Source: Chitinophaga niabensis (GTDB lineage: Bacteria; Bacteroidota; Bacteroidia; Chitinophagales; Chitinophagaceae). From it: DNA of 64,000 bases. Below, piece after piece: positions 55,471-64,000 of this stretch. The stretch lies in assembly GCF_039545795.1 (NCBI RefSeq), contig NZ_CP154260.1, positions 2,423,001-2,487,000 on the forward strand. The letters are read 5' to 3'. Below the pieces are notes generated by a model. It was not told where the DNA came from and made no database searches. It was given only the letters and a program-made list of their open reading frames with translations. Positions within the stretch are counted from its first letter, which is position 1; each line of letters opens with the position of its first letter. The translations under genes and the position numbers were made by a program.

Positions 55471-56412
55471 TTACTGTTGCCCCGCAAACACTCCATTACC
55501 AGAACTGTCAAGCGGCTCAAAAGGCTGTCCCGGTAAATGTACTTTGTTCACTTCTTCAAATACCTCCCCGTTCTCATAACTAACCGCCACTACTACAGAC
55601 AAAGCCTGTACAGCAGGTCCTTTAAATGTTCCCTTCACCGGGCTGCAATCACAAAAGTTCCTGCCCACGGAAAGTTTCACATGTTTATTGGTTACCCATA
55701 CGTTATTGGTAGGATCAATACCTGCCCATCCAAATTCCGGAATCCATACTTCGGCCCAGGCATGTGTGGCGCCCTGGCCCCGCATACCGTTCTTATTCGG
55801 ACAAATATATCCGCTCACATACCTGCAGGGGATATGCAGGCTGCGCAGGATCTGTAACATCAGGTGCGCAAAATCCTGGCAAACACCTGCGCGGTGTTCT
55901 AATATTTCGTCTACCGTAGTTTCAATATTGGTAATGCCTTTGATGTATTTGAAATGTTTGAAGATATACTCACTGCACTTCTCTACAATAGCGGCTACAC
56001 TCGTGCTTTCCGTAACAATGATCTCTGCAATCCTGCTGATCTCCTGCTGTGCGGCAATGGGATCTGCTGCCGCAAGTTCTATCAGTTGCAGGTTACCTGC
56101 CATCTCTTTCTGTAACTGATCCAGGCCGGAATGAAAATTGAATTCCAGCTGGGAAGAACTGGTGGTACGAATGATGAGCCGGCTTTCCACGGAAAGGAAT
56201 TTATGCGGATGCAGCAGGTTGAAACTACCAGATTTATTACCCCAGTAATCAGTATAGGTAGCTATTTCCGGTTGCCCGGTGATGAAAACATCATGCTGCA
56301 GTGTTTCCTGTTCCCGGCATTGATAGGGAAAGATCTTCACTTCGTTCATGCTTTCAGAAACGGGCCTGTCGTACTCGTATTTGGTGGTATGATGAATTTT
56401 GAATGTAGGCAT
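55471..56412 (-). CDS. transglutaminase-like cysteine protease-fold protein
   Basis: 313 residues from the ATG at 56412; the frame extends 17 codons into the upstream gene, but 'MPTFKIHHTTKYEYDRPVSE' is the usual start. The N-terminal half (about 1-125) is the bacterial transglutaminase-associated beta domain. The catalytic triad is Cys 178 ('AGVCQDFAHLML'), His 217 ('THAWAEVW') and Asp 233 ('GIDPTNN'). Third gene of a three-gene minus-strand operon with alpha-E and ATP-grasp partners. It may act as a peptidase or as an amide-forming/hydrolysing enzyme; the reaction is unknown. Confidence 0.9.
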   Translation of the reverse strand: MPTFKIHHTTKYEYDRPVSESMNEVKIFPYQCREQETLQHDVFITGQPEIATYTDYWGNKSGSFNLLHPHKFLSVESRLIIRTTSSSQLEFNFHSGLDQLQKEMAGNLQLIELAAADPIAAQQEISRIAEIIVTESTSVAAIVEKCSEYIFKHFKYIKGITNIETTVDEILEHRAGVCQDFAHLMLQILRSLHIPCRYVSGYICPNKNGMRGQGATHAWAEVWIPEFGWAGIDPTNNVWVTNKHVKLSVGRNFCDCSPVKGTFKGPAVQALSVVVAVSYENGEVFEEVNKVHLPGQPFEPLDSSGNGVFAGQQ

Positions 56413-56422
56413 GTGAAAAAAC

Positions 56423-57364
56423 TTAAGAATAAGAGAAAAAGTTCTGCGCCAGTTTTCTGGCAAAGGTCACCAGTTCCATCCGTACCTCTTCCAGGAATTG
56501 CGGGAGGGTATGATCGTTCAGGGATTCCATATCGGTGTATCGTACTTTGCTGTGGATCCTTCCCAGGTGCCGCATCAGGTTCGCATTTTCAACAGAGTTG
56601 TTTTCTTTGATCACTTCCGCCAGGTGCCTTTCTATCCTTGCCAGTGAGTAAATAACCGAGTGCGGGAATTCTTCGTTGAAGAGGATCTGGTGGATCACGT
56701 TGTAGTTGTAATTGGAGGAACCGTATGTTTTCAGGTGCAGTTCATAACCGGAGAGGGACATGAGGAGGTATCGCCATTGCATAATGTCCCTCATTTCATC
56801 CAGTTTGTAATTGATCAGTGCATATTGTTTACTGATCAGCACCAGGGCTTCCAGGCAGCGTTCAATATATTTCCCCAGGTTCATAAAATGCCAGCCCGTG
56901 CCGCGTGCCATGGTGATATCTGTGATGCCAGCATACATCACACTGTGGCGGGTGAAAGCGCCCAGTACTTCAATCGCCTCGTAATTGGCCAGCCTTCCTT
57001 CCAGGGTGGAATAATTCATGAGGTGATAGACGGAATTCACTTCTTCCCATACTTCTTTTGTGATATGGTCCTGCACACCTCTTGCATTTTCGCGGGCGCG
57101 GCTCATGATCATTTTCAGGGAATTGTCATTAGTGGTATCCGTGATCAGCTTTTTTAAGGAAGCGCCCGTATCGTTTTCTATAGCGGTGATCTCTTCATCG
57201 GGAGTAGTGCTGAACATTTCCAGCACAGGCCGCCAGGTAAGGTTACCATTTACGTCTTTATCAAAGGAAAGGATGTAATGGGTGGATGCTACTCTGAGCA
57301 ATCCGTCTGCCCGTTCCATATATCTATTCAGCCAGTATAATGAATCTGCAATTCTACTCAGCAT
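56423..57364 (-). CDS. alpha-E domain protein
   Basis: 313 residues, all-helical. 'MLSRIADSLYWLNRYMERAD' at the start is the hallmark of the alpha-E family, with further conserved 'SRARENARGVQDHITKEVWE' near 109-128 and 'RIERHLAEVI' near 243-252. The family nearly always travels with a circularly permuted ATP-grasp and a transglutaminase-like protein, as here. It starts 17 bases after the ATP-grasp stop. Function unknown; a proposed role in a peptide- or amide-bond forming system is a hypothesis from gene neighbourhood. Confidence 0.92.
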   Translation of the reverse strand: MLSRIADSLYWLNRYMERADGLLRVASTHYILSFDKDVNGNLTWRPVLEMFSTTPDEEITAIENDTGASLKKLITDTTNDNSLKMIMSRARENARGVQDHITKEVWEEVNSVYHLMNYSTLEGRLANYEAIEVLGAFTRHSVMYAGITDITMARGTGWHFMNLGKYIERCLEALVLISKQYALINYKLDEMRDIMQWRYLLMSLSGYELHLKTYGSSNYNYNVIHQILFNEEFPHSVIYSLARIERHLAEVIKENNSVENANLMRHLGRIHSKVRYTDMESLNDHTLPQFLEEVRMELVTFARKLAQNFFSYS

Positions 57365-57381
57365 GCTGTGTTTTTTCGTAA

Positions 57382-58830
57382 TTAAAAATCTACCACCCAG
57401 GTGTCCTTACTACCGCCGCCCTGTGAAGAATTCACCACCAGGGAGCCTTCCCGCAGGGCTACTCTTGTAAGGCCGCCGGGTACTATCTGTACACCTTTGG
57501 GGCCGTAAAGTGCATAGGGGCGAAGGTCTACATGCCTTGGCTGAAAAGCGCCGTCAATAAAACAGGGTACGGTAGATAGTTTGATGATGGGTTGGGCTAT
57601 GAAGCTGCGGGGATCTTTTTCTATCTCCTTCCGGGCTTTGTTCCATTCTTCTTCCGTTACACTATTCCCCATAACCATGCCGTAACCACCGGATTGGTTG
57701 GTACGTTTTATCACCATGTTCTGAATATTACTGAACACATGCTCACGTGCATCTTTGTTCACCAGTTCGTAGGTAGGGATATTGGAAAGGATGGGTTCTT
57801 CGTTGAGGTAATATCTGATCATGGCGGGCACGTAAGCATACACTGCTTTATCATCTGCCACACCATTGCCCAAAGCATTCACAATGGCCACATTCCCTTT
57901 GCGGTAAGCACTCATGAGCCCTGCAACACCCAATGCACTATCCGGGCGGAAGGTAAGGGGATCGAGGAATTCATCATCTACCCGGCGGTAGATCACATGC
58001 ACAGGTTTGAGGCCGTTGGTTGTTTTCATATATACTTTATGGTTATCCACCACCAGGTCTCTTCCCTCTACTAAGGAAATACCCATTTGCCTGGCCAGGA
58101 AAGCATGTTCGTAATAGGCAGAATTGTAAATGCCGGGTGTGAGCAGTGCTACCGTTGGATTGGAAATTTGAGTGGGGGCCATTTGCTTGAGGATATCATG
58201 CAGGATAAGCGGGTAATTGCTAACCCTTCTTACATGATTGGCCACCAGCATGTCAGGGAAAATACGTTTGGTCACTTCCCGGTTCTCCAGCATATAACTG
58301 ACGCCCGAAGGGGTGCGGAGATTGTCTTCCAGTACATAGAAATTACCATCTTCTCCCCGGATGAGGTCTGTACCTGAAATATGCAAATAGATATCGTGTG
58401 GAACTTTTATGCCGTACACATCCCTGTTGTAATGAGGGCAGGAGGCAATCAGTTCCGGCGGTACTACCTTGTCCTTCAGGATGGCCTGTTCCCCATAGAT
58501 GTCATTTAAAAAGAGGTTGAGGGCTTTCAGCCGTTGAGCGATCCCTTTTTCCACATGGTCCCATTCCTTTCCGGTGATGATACGGGGAATAATGTCGAAG
58601 GGAAAGATCCGTTCAATACCGGTATTGTCGCTGTAAACGGTAAAGGTGATGCCCTGGCTGAGGAAGAGTTCGCCGGCAAATTTGTCCTTTTGCTGAAGGA
58701 TGCTGGTATCCAACTGCTGTAAAGCATGGAAAACTTTACTGTAATGCTCGCGCACCTGGTCGGTGTCTCTCATTTCGTCCCAGATGCCGGCTGTGCTGCT
58801 GTATTTATGAAGCAAGGTCGGTGAACGCAT
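57382..58830 (-). CDS. circularly permuted type 2 ATP-grasp protein
   Basis: 482 residues, normal for the family. Circularly permuted ATP-grasp type 2 features are 'HISGTDLIRGEDGNFYVLED' near 150-170 with 'NLRTPSGVSYMLENR', 'VALLTPGIYNSAYYEHAFLA' near 228-247, and 'VIKRTNQSGGYGMVMG' near 377-392 as the glycine-rich ATP loop. An amide- or peptide-ligating activity is inferred from fold. First gene of the minus-strand trio with alpha-E and transglutaminase-like proteins. Confidence 0.92.
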   Translation of the reverse strand: MRSPTLLHKYSSTAGIWDEMRDTDQVREHYSKVFHALQQLDTSILQQKDKFAGELFLSQGITFTVYSDNTGIERIFPFDIIPRIITGKEWDHVEKGIAQRLKALNLFLNDIYGEQAILKDKVVPPELIASCPHYNRDVYGIKVPHDIYLHISGTDLIRGEDGNFYVLEDNLRTPSGVSYMLENREVTKRIFPDMLVANHVRRVSNYPLILHDILKQMAPTQISNPTVALLTPGIYNSAYYEHAFLARQMGISLVEGRDLVVDNHKVYMKTTNGLKPVHVIYRRVDDEFLDPLTFRPDSALGVAGLMSAYRKGNVAIVNALGNGVADDKAVYAYVPAMIRYYLNEEPILSNIPTYELVNKDAREHVFSNIQNMVIKRTNQSGGYGMVMGNSVTEEEWNKARKEIEKDPRSFIAQPIIKLSTVPCFIDGAFQPRHVDLRPYALYGPKGVQIVPGGLTRVALREGSLVVNSSQGGGSKDTWVVDF

Positions 58831-59130
58831 ATCCCATCAGTTTAGGTCGGTGATAAAATAGTTACATTAGTAAATTACATATGCGATAATGGAACGGGAT
58901 TATTTTTGTCGAACTTGCAAAATAATTACTATCCAGTGATAATATACGAATAATAAAGCGTTCAAAACGCATGTTTCGTTAATTTAGTGTCACATAAATA
59001 TTAATTGAATGTATTGCTGTTCGGGTAAAAATAGCCCCTTTTTCACTGTGGGATTAGAAAATATCCGGAATTAATGCTAAAAATGTGGATAAAATTTAAC
59101 AATTTTGCAGTTACGTTTAAAAAATGAAAA
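58831..59130. other. divergent intergenic region before leuC
   Basis: 300 bases between the ATP-grasp start (minus) and the leuC start (plus). TATTTTTG at 58901-58908 (plus) matches the -7 consensus but is over 220 bases from leuC. CAATTTTG at 59100-59107 is one base off and 23 bases before the ATG. Neither has a TTG at the usual distance. A short inverted repeat, GCGTT-CAA-AACGC, lies at 58958-58970. No leader peptide rich in Leu was found. Confidence 0.4.
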
Positions 59131-60540
59131 ATGAGCCAAATGCCTGCTACATTATTTGACAAAGTATGGGATTCACATGTTGTCAGGAAGATTGAAGACG
59201 GACCTGACGTGTTCTTTATCGACCGGCACTTTATTCACGAGGTGACCAGCCCGGTGGCTTTCCTGGGACTGGAAAGCAGGAAGCTCCAGGTGATGTTCCC
59301 GGAGAAGACTTTTGCTACGGCAGACCACAACACACCTACCATTAACCAGCATTTACCGGTAAAAGATCCGCTTTCCGCTAACCAGCTGAAGGCTTTGGAA
59401 ACCAATTCTGCCAAATACGGCATTTCCCACTGGGGCCTTGGTAATCCTAAAAATGGTATTGTACACGTGGTAGGTCCTGAAAACGGTATCACCCTCCCGG
59501 GCATGACCATCGTTTGTGGTGATTCTCATACTTCCACGCATGGCGCTTTTGGTGCAATCGCTTTTGGTATCGGTACTTCTGAAGTGGAAATGGTACTGAG
59601 CTCACAATGTATCATGCAGCCCAAACCCAAAAAGATGCGTGTGCAGGTGAATGGCAAACTGGGTAAAGGAGTAACACCTAAAGACGTAACGCTCTATATT
59701 ATTTCAAAGCTCACAGCAGCAGGTGCTACCGGTTATTTTGTAGAATATGCCGGTGAGGTATTTGAGAACATGAGCATGGAAGGCCGTATGACGGTTTGTA
59801 ACATGAGTATTGAAATGGGTGCGCGCGGCGGTATTATTGCGCCGGACGAAACCACTTTTGCATATATCAAAGGAAGAGAAAAAGCACCGAAAGGAGAAGC
59901 ATGGGATAAAGCCCTGGCTTACTGGAAAACGCTGAAAACTGATGCTGATGCCAAGTTCGACATGGAACATGTGTACAACGCAGCAGACATTGAACCGATG
60001 ATCACCTATGGTACCAATCCCGGTATGGGCATGGGTATCAGCCAGCACATCCCCCTCGCGAAAGCAGCAGGCGGCAGCGTTGCCAGCTACGAGAAATCAC
60101 TGGATTACATGGGCTTCCATGAGGAAGATGCCATGCTGGGCAAAAAGGTAGACTATGTGTTCATTGGCAGTTGCACCAACGGCCGTATTGAAGACTTCCG
60201 CGCATTTGCTTCTATTGTAAAAGGCCGCAAAAAAGCAGAACATGTAACGGCATGGATCGTTCCCGGTTCGCATATTGTGGAAGCACAGATCAAAGAAGAA
60301 GGTATCCTGGACATCTTAACAGAAGCAGGATTCCAGTTGCGCCAACCAGGCTGCTCTGCCTGCCTGGCCATGAATGATGATAAAGTACCTGCCGGCAAAT
60401 ATGCCGTAAGTACCAGCAACAGGAACTTCGAAGGCCGCCAGGGCCCTGGTTCCCGTACCATGCTGGCCAGCCCTTTAGTGGCAGCAGCAGCAGCGGTAAC
60501 AGGTGTTGTTACAGACCCAAGGGTATTAATGGCAGACTGA
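59131..60540 (+). CDS. leuC: 3-isopropylmalate dehydratase large subunit
   Basis: 469 residues, full length for bacterial LeuC. The 4Fe-4S cluster cysteines are Cys 348 ('GSCTNGR'), Cys 408 and Cys 411 ('PGCSAC'). '[20 protein letters not shown]' near 128-147 is a conserved aconitase-family block. It isomerises 2-isopropylmalate to 3-isopropylmalate with LeuD in leucine synthesis, or citramalate in isoleucine synthesis. First gene of a leu operon; leuD starts 27 bases downstream. An alternative ATG lies three codons in. Confidence 0.97.
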   Translation: MSQMPATLFDKVWDSHVVRKIEDGPDVFFIDRHFIHEVTSPVAFLGLESRKLQVMFPEKTFATADHNTPTINQHLPVKDPLSANQLKALETNSAKYGISHWGLGNPKNGIVHVVGPENGITLPGMTIVCGDSHTSTHGAFGAIAFGIGTSEVEMVLSSQCIMQPKPKKMRVQVNGKLGKGVTPKDVTLYIISKLTAAGATGYFVEYAGEVFENMSMEGRMTVCNMSIEMGARGGIIAPDETTFAYIKGREKAPKGEAWDKALAYWKTLKTDADAKFDMEHVYNAADIEPMITYGTNPGMGMGISQHIPLAKAAGGSVASYEKSLDYMGFHEEDAMLGKKVDYVFIGSCTNGRIEDFRAFASIVKGRKKAEHVTAWIVPGSHIVEAQIKEEGILDILTEAGFQLRQPGCSACLAMNDDKVPAGKYAVSTSNRNFEGRQGPGSRTMLASPLVAAAAAVTGVVTDPRVLMAD

Positions 60541-60567
60541 TCATTCACATCAATTAAAAATTAAAAA

Positions 60568-61164
60568 ATGGCTTACGATAAATTCACAATACTGACCAGC
60601 TCAGCAGTTCCCATGCCTATTGAAAATGTGGACACTGACCAGATCATCCCCGCCCGTTTCTTAAAAGCTACAGAACGTACCGGTTTTGGTGATAACCTTT
60701 TCCGCGACTGGCGTTATAATGGAGATGGTACTCCTAAACAGGACTTCGTGCTGAATAATTCCATCTACTCCGGTAAAATACTGGTAGCAGGCAGGAACTT
60801 CGGCAGCGGCAGCAGTCGTGAGCACGCAGCATGGGCCATTTATGATTATGGTTTCCGTTGCGTGGTATCCAGCTTCTTTGCGGATATCTTCAAGAATAAC
60901 TCCCTGAACATCGGCATCCTGCCGGTACAGGTGAGCCCTGAATTCTTAGATAAGATCTTTACTGCTATTGAAGCAGATCCCAATGCACAGCTAGAAGTGA
61001 ACCTCCCTTCACAAAAGATCACCATCCTGGCTACAGGAGAAAGCGAGTCTTTCGACATCAATTCTTATAAGAAACTGAACATGACCAATGGCTATGATGA
61101 TATTGATTATCTGCAAGCCATGAAGAGCGAAATAGAGACTTTCGCCTCCAAGAGTATATACTAA
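60568..61164 (+). CDS. leuD: 3-isopropylmalate dehydratase small subunit
   Basis: 198 residues, normal for the small-subunit swivel domain. '[15 protein letters not shown]' near 18-32 and '[20 protein letters not shown]' near 71-90 are conserved LeuD motifs that form the substrate pocket with LeuC. It lies between leuC and the isopropylmalate/citramalate synthase-type gene, which begins 19 bases later. Confidence 0.97.
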   Translation: MAYDKFTILTSSAVPMPIENVDTDQIIPARFLKATERTGFGDNLFRDWRYNGDGTPKQDFVLNNSIYSGKILVAGRNFGSGSSREHAAWAIYDYGFRCVVSSFFADIFKNNSLNIGILPVQVSPEFLDKIFTAIEADPNAQLEVNLPSQKITILATGESESFDINSYKKLNMTNGYDDIDYLQAMKSEIETFASKSIY

Positions 61165-61183
61165 CATTCCACGAAAGATTATT

Positions 61184-62707
61184 ATGCCTTCTGCCCAACG
61201 CTACATAGAAATAATGGATACCACGCTCCGCGATGGTGAGCAAACGAGTGGCGTTTCTTTTTCCCCTTCGGAAAAATTAACGATCGCCCAGCTTTTATTG
61301 ACCGAGGTGAAAGTGGACCGTATTGAAATTGCATCTGCCCGCGTATCCGAAGGTGAATTTGCTGCCGTGAAGTCTATTACCAAATGGGCTAAGGCAAATG
61401 GTTTGCTGGACAGGGTGGAAGTGCTGACATTTGTGGATGGTGAAGTATCTGTACAATGGATGCTGAAGGCCGGTGCGAAAGTGATGAACCTGCTTACCAA
61501 AGGTTCGCTGAACCATCTTACGCACCAGCTGAAGAAAAAACCGGAAGAGCATTTTGCAGAGGTAGGCGCCGTGATCAAACTGGCAAAAAAGAAAGGACTG
61601 GAATGTAATGTATACCTGGAAGACTGGAGTAATGGTATGCGTCATTCGAAAGAATACGTTTTCCAATACCTGGATTTTCTGACAACCCAGCCCGTAAAAA
61701 GAGTGATGCTGCCGGATACTTTAGGGATCCTCACGCCAGCAGAGGTAACAACATTTGTATCTGAAATCATACAACGTTACCCGAACACCCACTTTGATTT
61801 TCATGCGCATAATGATTATGACCTGGGTACTGCAAATGTACTGGAAGGCGTAAAAGCAGGGGCACATGGTATTCACCTGACCATCAATGGTATGGGAGAA
61901 AGAGCCGGTAACGCTCCTTTGGCCAGTGCCATTGCCGTATTAAATGATTTTATGCCGGAACTGAAAACGGGTGTGGCAGAAGGTTCGCTGTATAAAGTAA
62001 GCAAACTGGTGGAAACATTTTCCGGGTTCAGGATTCCTGTTAATAAACCGGTAGTGGGAGAGAACGTGTTCACGCAAACGGCGGGTATTCATGCAGACGG
62101 TGATAAAAAGAACAAACTATATTTCAGTGACCTGATCCCTGAACGTTTTGGCCGCACACGTAAATACGCTTTGGGCAAAACCAGCGGAAAAGCGAACATT
62201 GAGAATAACCTGCAGCAACTGGGCCTGCAACTCTCTGATCCTGATCTGAAAAAGGTAACACAACGGATCATTGAACTGGGCGATAAAAAGGAAGTGGTAA
62301 CACAGGCAGACCTGCCTTACATTATTTCCGATGTGCTGGACAGTAATACTATTGAAGAAAAGGTAACGGTGCTGGATTATGTGCTCACGCATTCTAAAAC
62401 CCTCAAACCTTCTGTAACCCTGCGGATCGCTATATCAGATGAGATCTTTGAAGAACATTCCCAGGGAGACGGGCAGTATGATGCGTTCATGAATGCACTA
62501 AAGAAAGTATATAAGAAGCTGAAGAAGGACCTGCCTTTGCTTACGGACTATACTGTACGTATTCCTCCCGGTGGTAAAAGTGATGCACTCTGCGAAACTA
62601 TCATTACCTGGCGGCATAATATCAAAGAGTTTAAAACACGCGGACTGGATAGTGATCAGACGGTGTCTGCCATCAAGGCCACGCAAAAAATGCTGAACTT
62701 AATTTAA
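61184..62707 (+). CDS. alpha-isopropylmalate/citramalate synthase-family enzyme
   Basis: 507 residues. A DRE-TIM barrel with 'IMDTTLRDGEQTSGVSF' (10-26, metal-binding Asp) and 'HFDFHAHNDYDLGTANVLEG' near 205-224 (metal-binding His), then 'NGMGERAGNAPLA'. The C-terminal 130 residues ('VLDYVLTHSKTLKPSVTL', 'GDGQYDAFMNALKKVYKKL') form the LeuA-type dimer/regulatory domain for allosteric feedback. It is a distinct branch from classic LeuA and common after leuCD in Bacteroidota. It condenses acetyl-CoA with 2-ketoisovalerate or pyruvate; which one cannot be decided by eye. leuB is not in the window. Confidence 0.85.
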   Translation: MPSAQRYIEIMDTTLRDGEQTSGVSFSPSEKLTIAQLLLTEVKVDRIEIASARVSEGEFAAVKSITKWAKANGLLDRVEVLTFVDGEVSVQWMLKAGAKVMNLLTKGSLNHLTHQLKKKPEEHFAEVGAVIKLAKKKGLECNVYLEDWSNGMRHSKEYVFQYLDFLTTQPVKRVMLPDTLGILTPAEVTTFVSEIIQRYPNTHFDFHAHNDYDLGTANVLEGVKAGAHGIHLTINGMGERAGNAPLASAIAVLNDFMPELKTGVAEGSLYKVSKLVETFSGFRIPVNKPVVGENVFTQTAGIHADGDKKNKLYFSDLIPERFGRTRKYALGKTSGKANIENNLQQLGLQLSDPDLKKVTQRIIELGDKKEVVTQADLPYIISDVLDSNTIEEKVTVLDYVLTHSKTLKPSVTLRIAISDEIFEEHSQGDGQYDAFMNALKKVYKKLKKDLPLLTDYTVRIPPGGKSDALCETIITWRHNIKEFKTRGLDSDQTVSAIKATQKMLNLI

Positions 62708-62724
62708 GGAATAAACTCTCCTGT

Positions 62725-62761
62725 AAAAAACCTGAACAGATATTTTCTGTTCAGGTTTTTT
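62725..62761 (+). terminator. rho-independent terminator of the leu operon
   Basis: The stem AACCTGAACAGA ending at 62740 pairs with TCTGTTCAGGTT starting at 62746 around TATTT, with A-rich sequence upstream and a T-run to 62761. It lies 17 bases after the stop. Confidence 0.88.
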
Positions 62762-62844
62762 ATTTAATTTAATACTACAATTAGCGAGGCAAGAGTACTA
62801 AAGCTCCAACATCTATTTATTCTAATTACCCTAAACCCTTTCAA

Positions 62845-64000
62845 ATGAAGAAAGCCCTTCTTAACCCATGGCTCCGAACGCTGTTTTCGGTTAGCTCCCT
62901 CATTATCCTGCTTACAATAGGCTGTCAGAAAAACAAAGAGGATACAAAGACGCCTGTTGACACTTCAGTTGCTGCATACCTGTCCCTTCCCGATGGTGCA
63001 GACGAAAGATTACCATTGCTGCTGAAGCATATTAAAGCAGAGGAAACCCGTACCCCTTTCTTAGCAGGCATTGTGAAGAAATATGGCAAACCGGTATGGG
63101 ATAAAGGTATTATCGACAAACGTGGTGAAACCACACTGTACGCCATTCCCCTGAAACCGGAAGGTAAAAGTCTTACCGGTGCCATCGTGTTTGAACTGGA
63201 TGCGCAAATGCGGTTCAAAGTGTATGAAAACCACAATTTCATCCGTTACGGCTCCAGCAATAAAAATGGCGCAGTGAACGGTAGAAAAGTGCGTAACCTG
63301 ATGATGGCGCTAAACTTCAGGCTTCCACCTGATGATCCCGGCGAAGGATTTGATCCCGTTCCTCCTGAAGATTGTGTAAACAGCATAAGGGAAGCTGAAA
63401 TGCTGGCAGCAGCCAGGGCAGCTAATCCTGGCAAAGAAATGCATTTGCAGTACAGGATGCTGGAAGTTACAACCTGTTATTCCTGGACAACATGTGCCGG
63501 TGATGGCAATGGTAATTGCGTTGGCGAGATCTATTATCACCAGGAATGCTTCACAGAAACTTTCTGGCTGCCGGATTACGGAAGTGGAAGTGGCGGCGGA
63601 GGAGGAGATGGTGGTGATATCGGAGGCGGCGGAGGCGGAGGAAGTAGTGGCGGTGGTAGCAATCCTGCCCCGGACCCTGATCCCTGCCATGTTGAAGATC
63701 CTCCGCCCGGCGCCCCTGTTCCTGTAGCTGAAGAAGATAAGCTGGCACCTCCATGTGCTTCTTCCTTTAACATGGTAAGGCAGGACAGCTGGCAATCCGC
63801 TGTAGTGACCGGTTATCGCTTTGGATTGTTCAACCGCTCAGGCAATGGGCTGGATTACTATATAGAAATAGGTACCATGGAAGTAGGCTTACCTTACATT
63901 GCTTACAATGGCAACATCATTCATCATAGTACGGCCCAGGCCATGATCACGCAAGCGGCTACATTGGCTGAAGCAGAAGTGCTTGCGGTATTGAACGCAA
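62845..64000 (+). CDS. lipoprotein with glycine-rich linker, 3' end cut by window edge
   Basis: Open from the ATG at 62845 to the window edge (385 complete codons, no stop). Lipoprotein signal ending 'LTIGC' (Cys 27). A polar region follows, then a Cys-containing segment (about 170-235, with 'TCYSWTTCAGDGNGNC'), a glycine/serine linker at residues 246-272 and a Pro-rich segment ('DPCHVEDPPPGAPV'). The final part has mixed alpha/beta character ('NGLDYYIEIGTMEVGLPYIA'). I do not recognise a family. It is preceded by the leu operon terminator, so it is transcribed independently. Confidence 0.7.
   Translation, partial: MKKALLNPWLRTLFSVSSLIILLTIGCQKNKEDTKTPVDTSVAAYLSLPDGADERLPLLLKHIKAEETRTPFLAGIVKKYGKPVWDKGIIDKRGETTLYAIPLKPEGKSLTGAIVFELDAQMRFKVYENHNFIRYGSSNKNGAVNGRKVRNLMMALNFRLPPDDPGEGFDPVPPEDCVNSIREAEMLAAARAANPGKEMHLQYRMLEVTTCYSWTTCAGDGNGNCVGEIYYHQECFTETFWLPDYGSGSGGGGGDGGDIGGGGGGGSSGGGSNPAPDPDPCHVEDPPPGAPVPVAEEDKLAPPCASSFNMVRQDSWQSAVVTGYRFGLFNRSGNGLDYYIEIGTMEVGLPYIAYNGNIIHHSTAQAMITQAATLAEAEVLAVLNA

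Noticed and set aside
63494..63795. Overlapping frames with long Pro, Arg or Gly runs
   Set aside because: They are other-frame readings of the glycine-linker region of the lipoprotein gene that starts at 62845.
1..64000. Insertion sequences, prophage, tRNA or rRNA genes
   Set aside because: No transposase, integrase, phage structural gene, or tRNA/rRNA-like sequence was seen by eye; a profile search (for example tRNAscan-SE) would be needed to exclude them.

Overview
The window reads as chromosomal DNA of a polysaccharide-degrading Bacteroidota, most likely a Chitinophaga-like member of the Chitinophagaceae. The evidence is two SusC/SusD pairs, a type IX secretion (T9SS) gliding-type C-terminal domain, DUF6443-type RHS proteins, several promoter boxes of the Bacteroidota form TAnnTTTG (some with an upstream TTG), and lipoprotein-rich gene content. 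No rRNA, tRNA, CRISPR array, transposase or prophage was seen. The family assignment rests on gene content only.

Layout. 1-957: end of an outer-membrane beta-barrel gene cut by the window edge. 963-15655: a polysaccharide utilisation locus (PUL) with a divergent AraC regulator, SusC, SusD, a GH30 lipoprotein, a sugar-porter MFS permease, a DUF5107/TPR protein and a GH2 enzyme, closed by a hairpin terminator. 15971-26642: an RHS module made of a coiled-coil/barrel-like partner, an RHS-like protein ending in DUF5977, a DUF6443-RHS protein whose variable tip carries a metzincin-like zinc motif, and a 271-residue protein of unknown role. 27095-33565: a lipoprotein, a T9SS-exported PKD/CHU_C protein, an HD hydrolase and a MacB/FtsX-type permease. 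33713-34224: a small metal-binding protein whose 3' end runs into a 53-bp tandem repeat array and then a terminator.

34359-47583: a sialic acid locus. Its first transcription unit holds a DapA/NAL-family aldolase and a sialidase. The second holds SusC, SusD, a sialidase, a sialic acid lyase, a cyclically permuted mutarotase (NanM-like), an MFS permease and a third sialidase. Both units start with the same promoter/palindrome module, so one unseen regulator probably controls both. The implied pathway is release of sialic acid at the surface, SusCD import, mutarotation, inner-membrane MFS uptake and aldolase cleavage.

47613-54110: metal resistance. A CopA-type P-ATPase is divergent from arsR-arsM-acr3-arsC-arsO-like-methyltransferase, with ArsR-type palindromes before arsR and before arsM. 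54272-58830: a TlpA-like thioredoxin protein with a three-half-site operator, then the conserved transglutaminase / alpha-E / circularly permuted ATP-grasp trio. 59131-62707: leuC, leuD and an isopropylmalate/citramalate synthase-type enzyme, followed by a strong terminator. 62845-64000: a lipoprotein with a glycine-rich linker that runs off the right edge.

The least conventional material is the RHS module, the shared sialic acid operator, the 53-bp array that includes the stop codon of the metal-binding gene, and the three-half-site operator before the TlpA-like gene.
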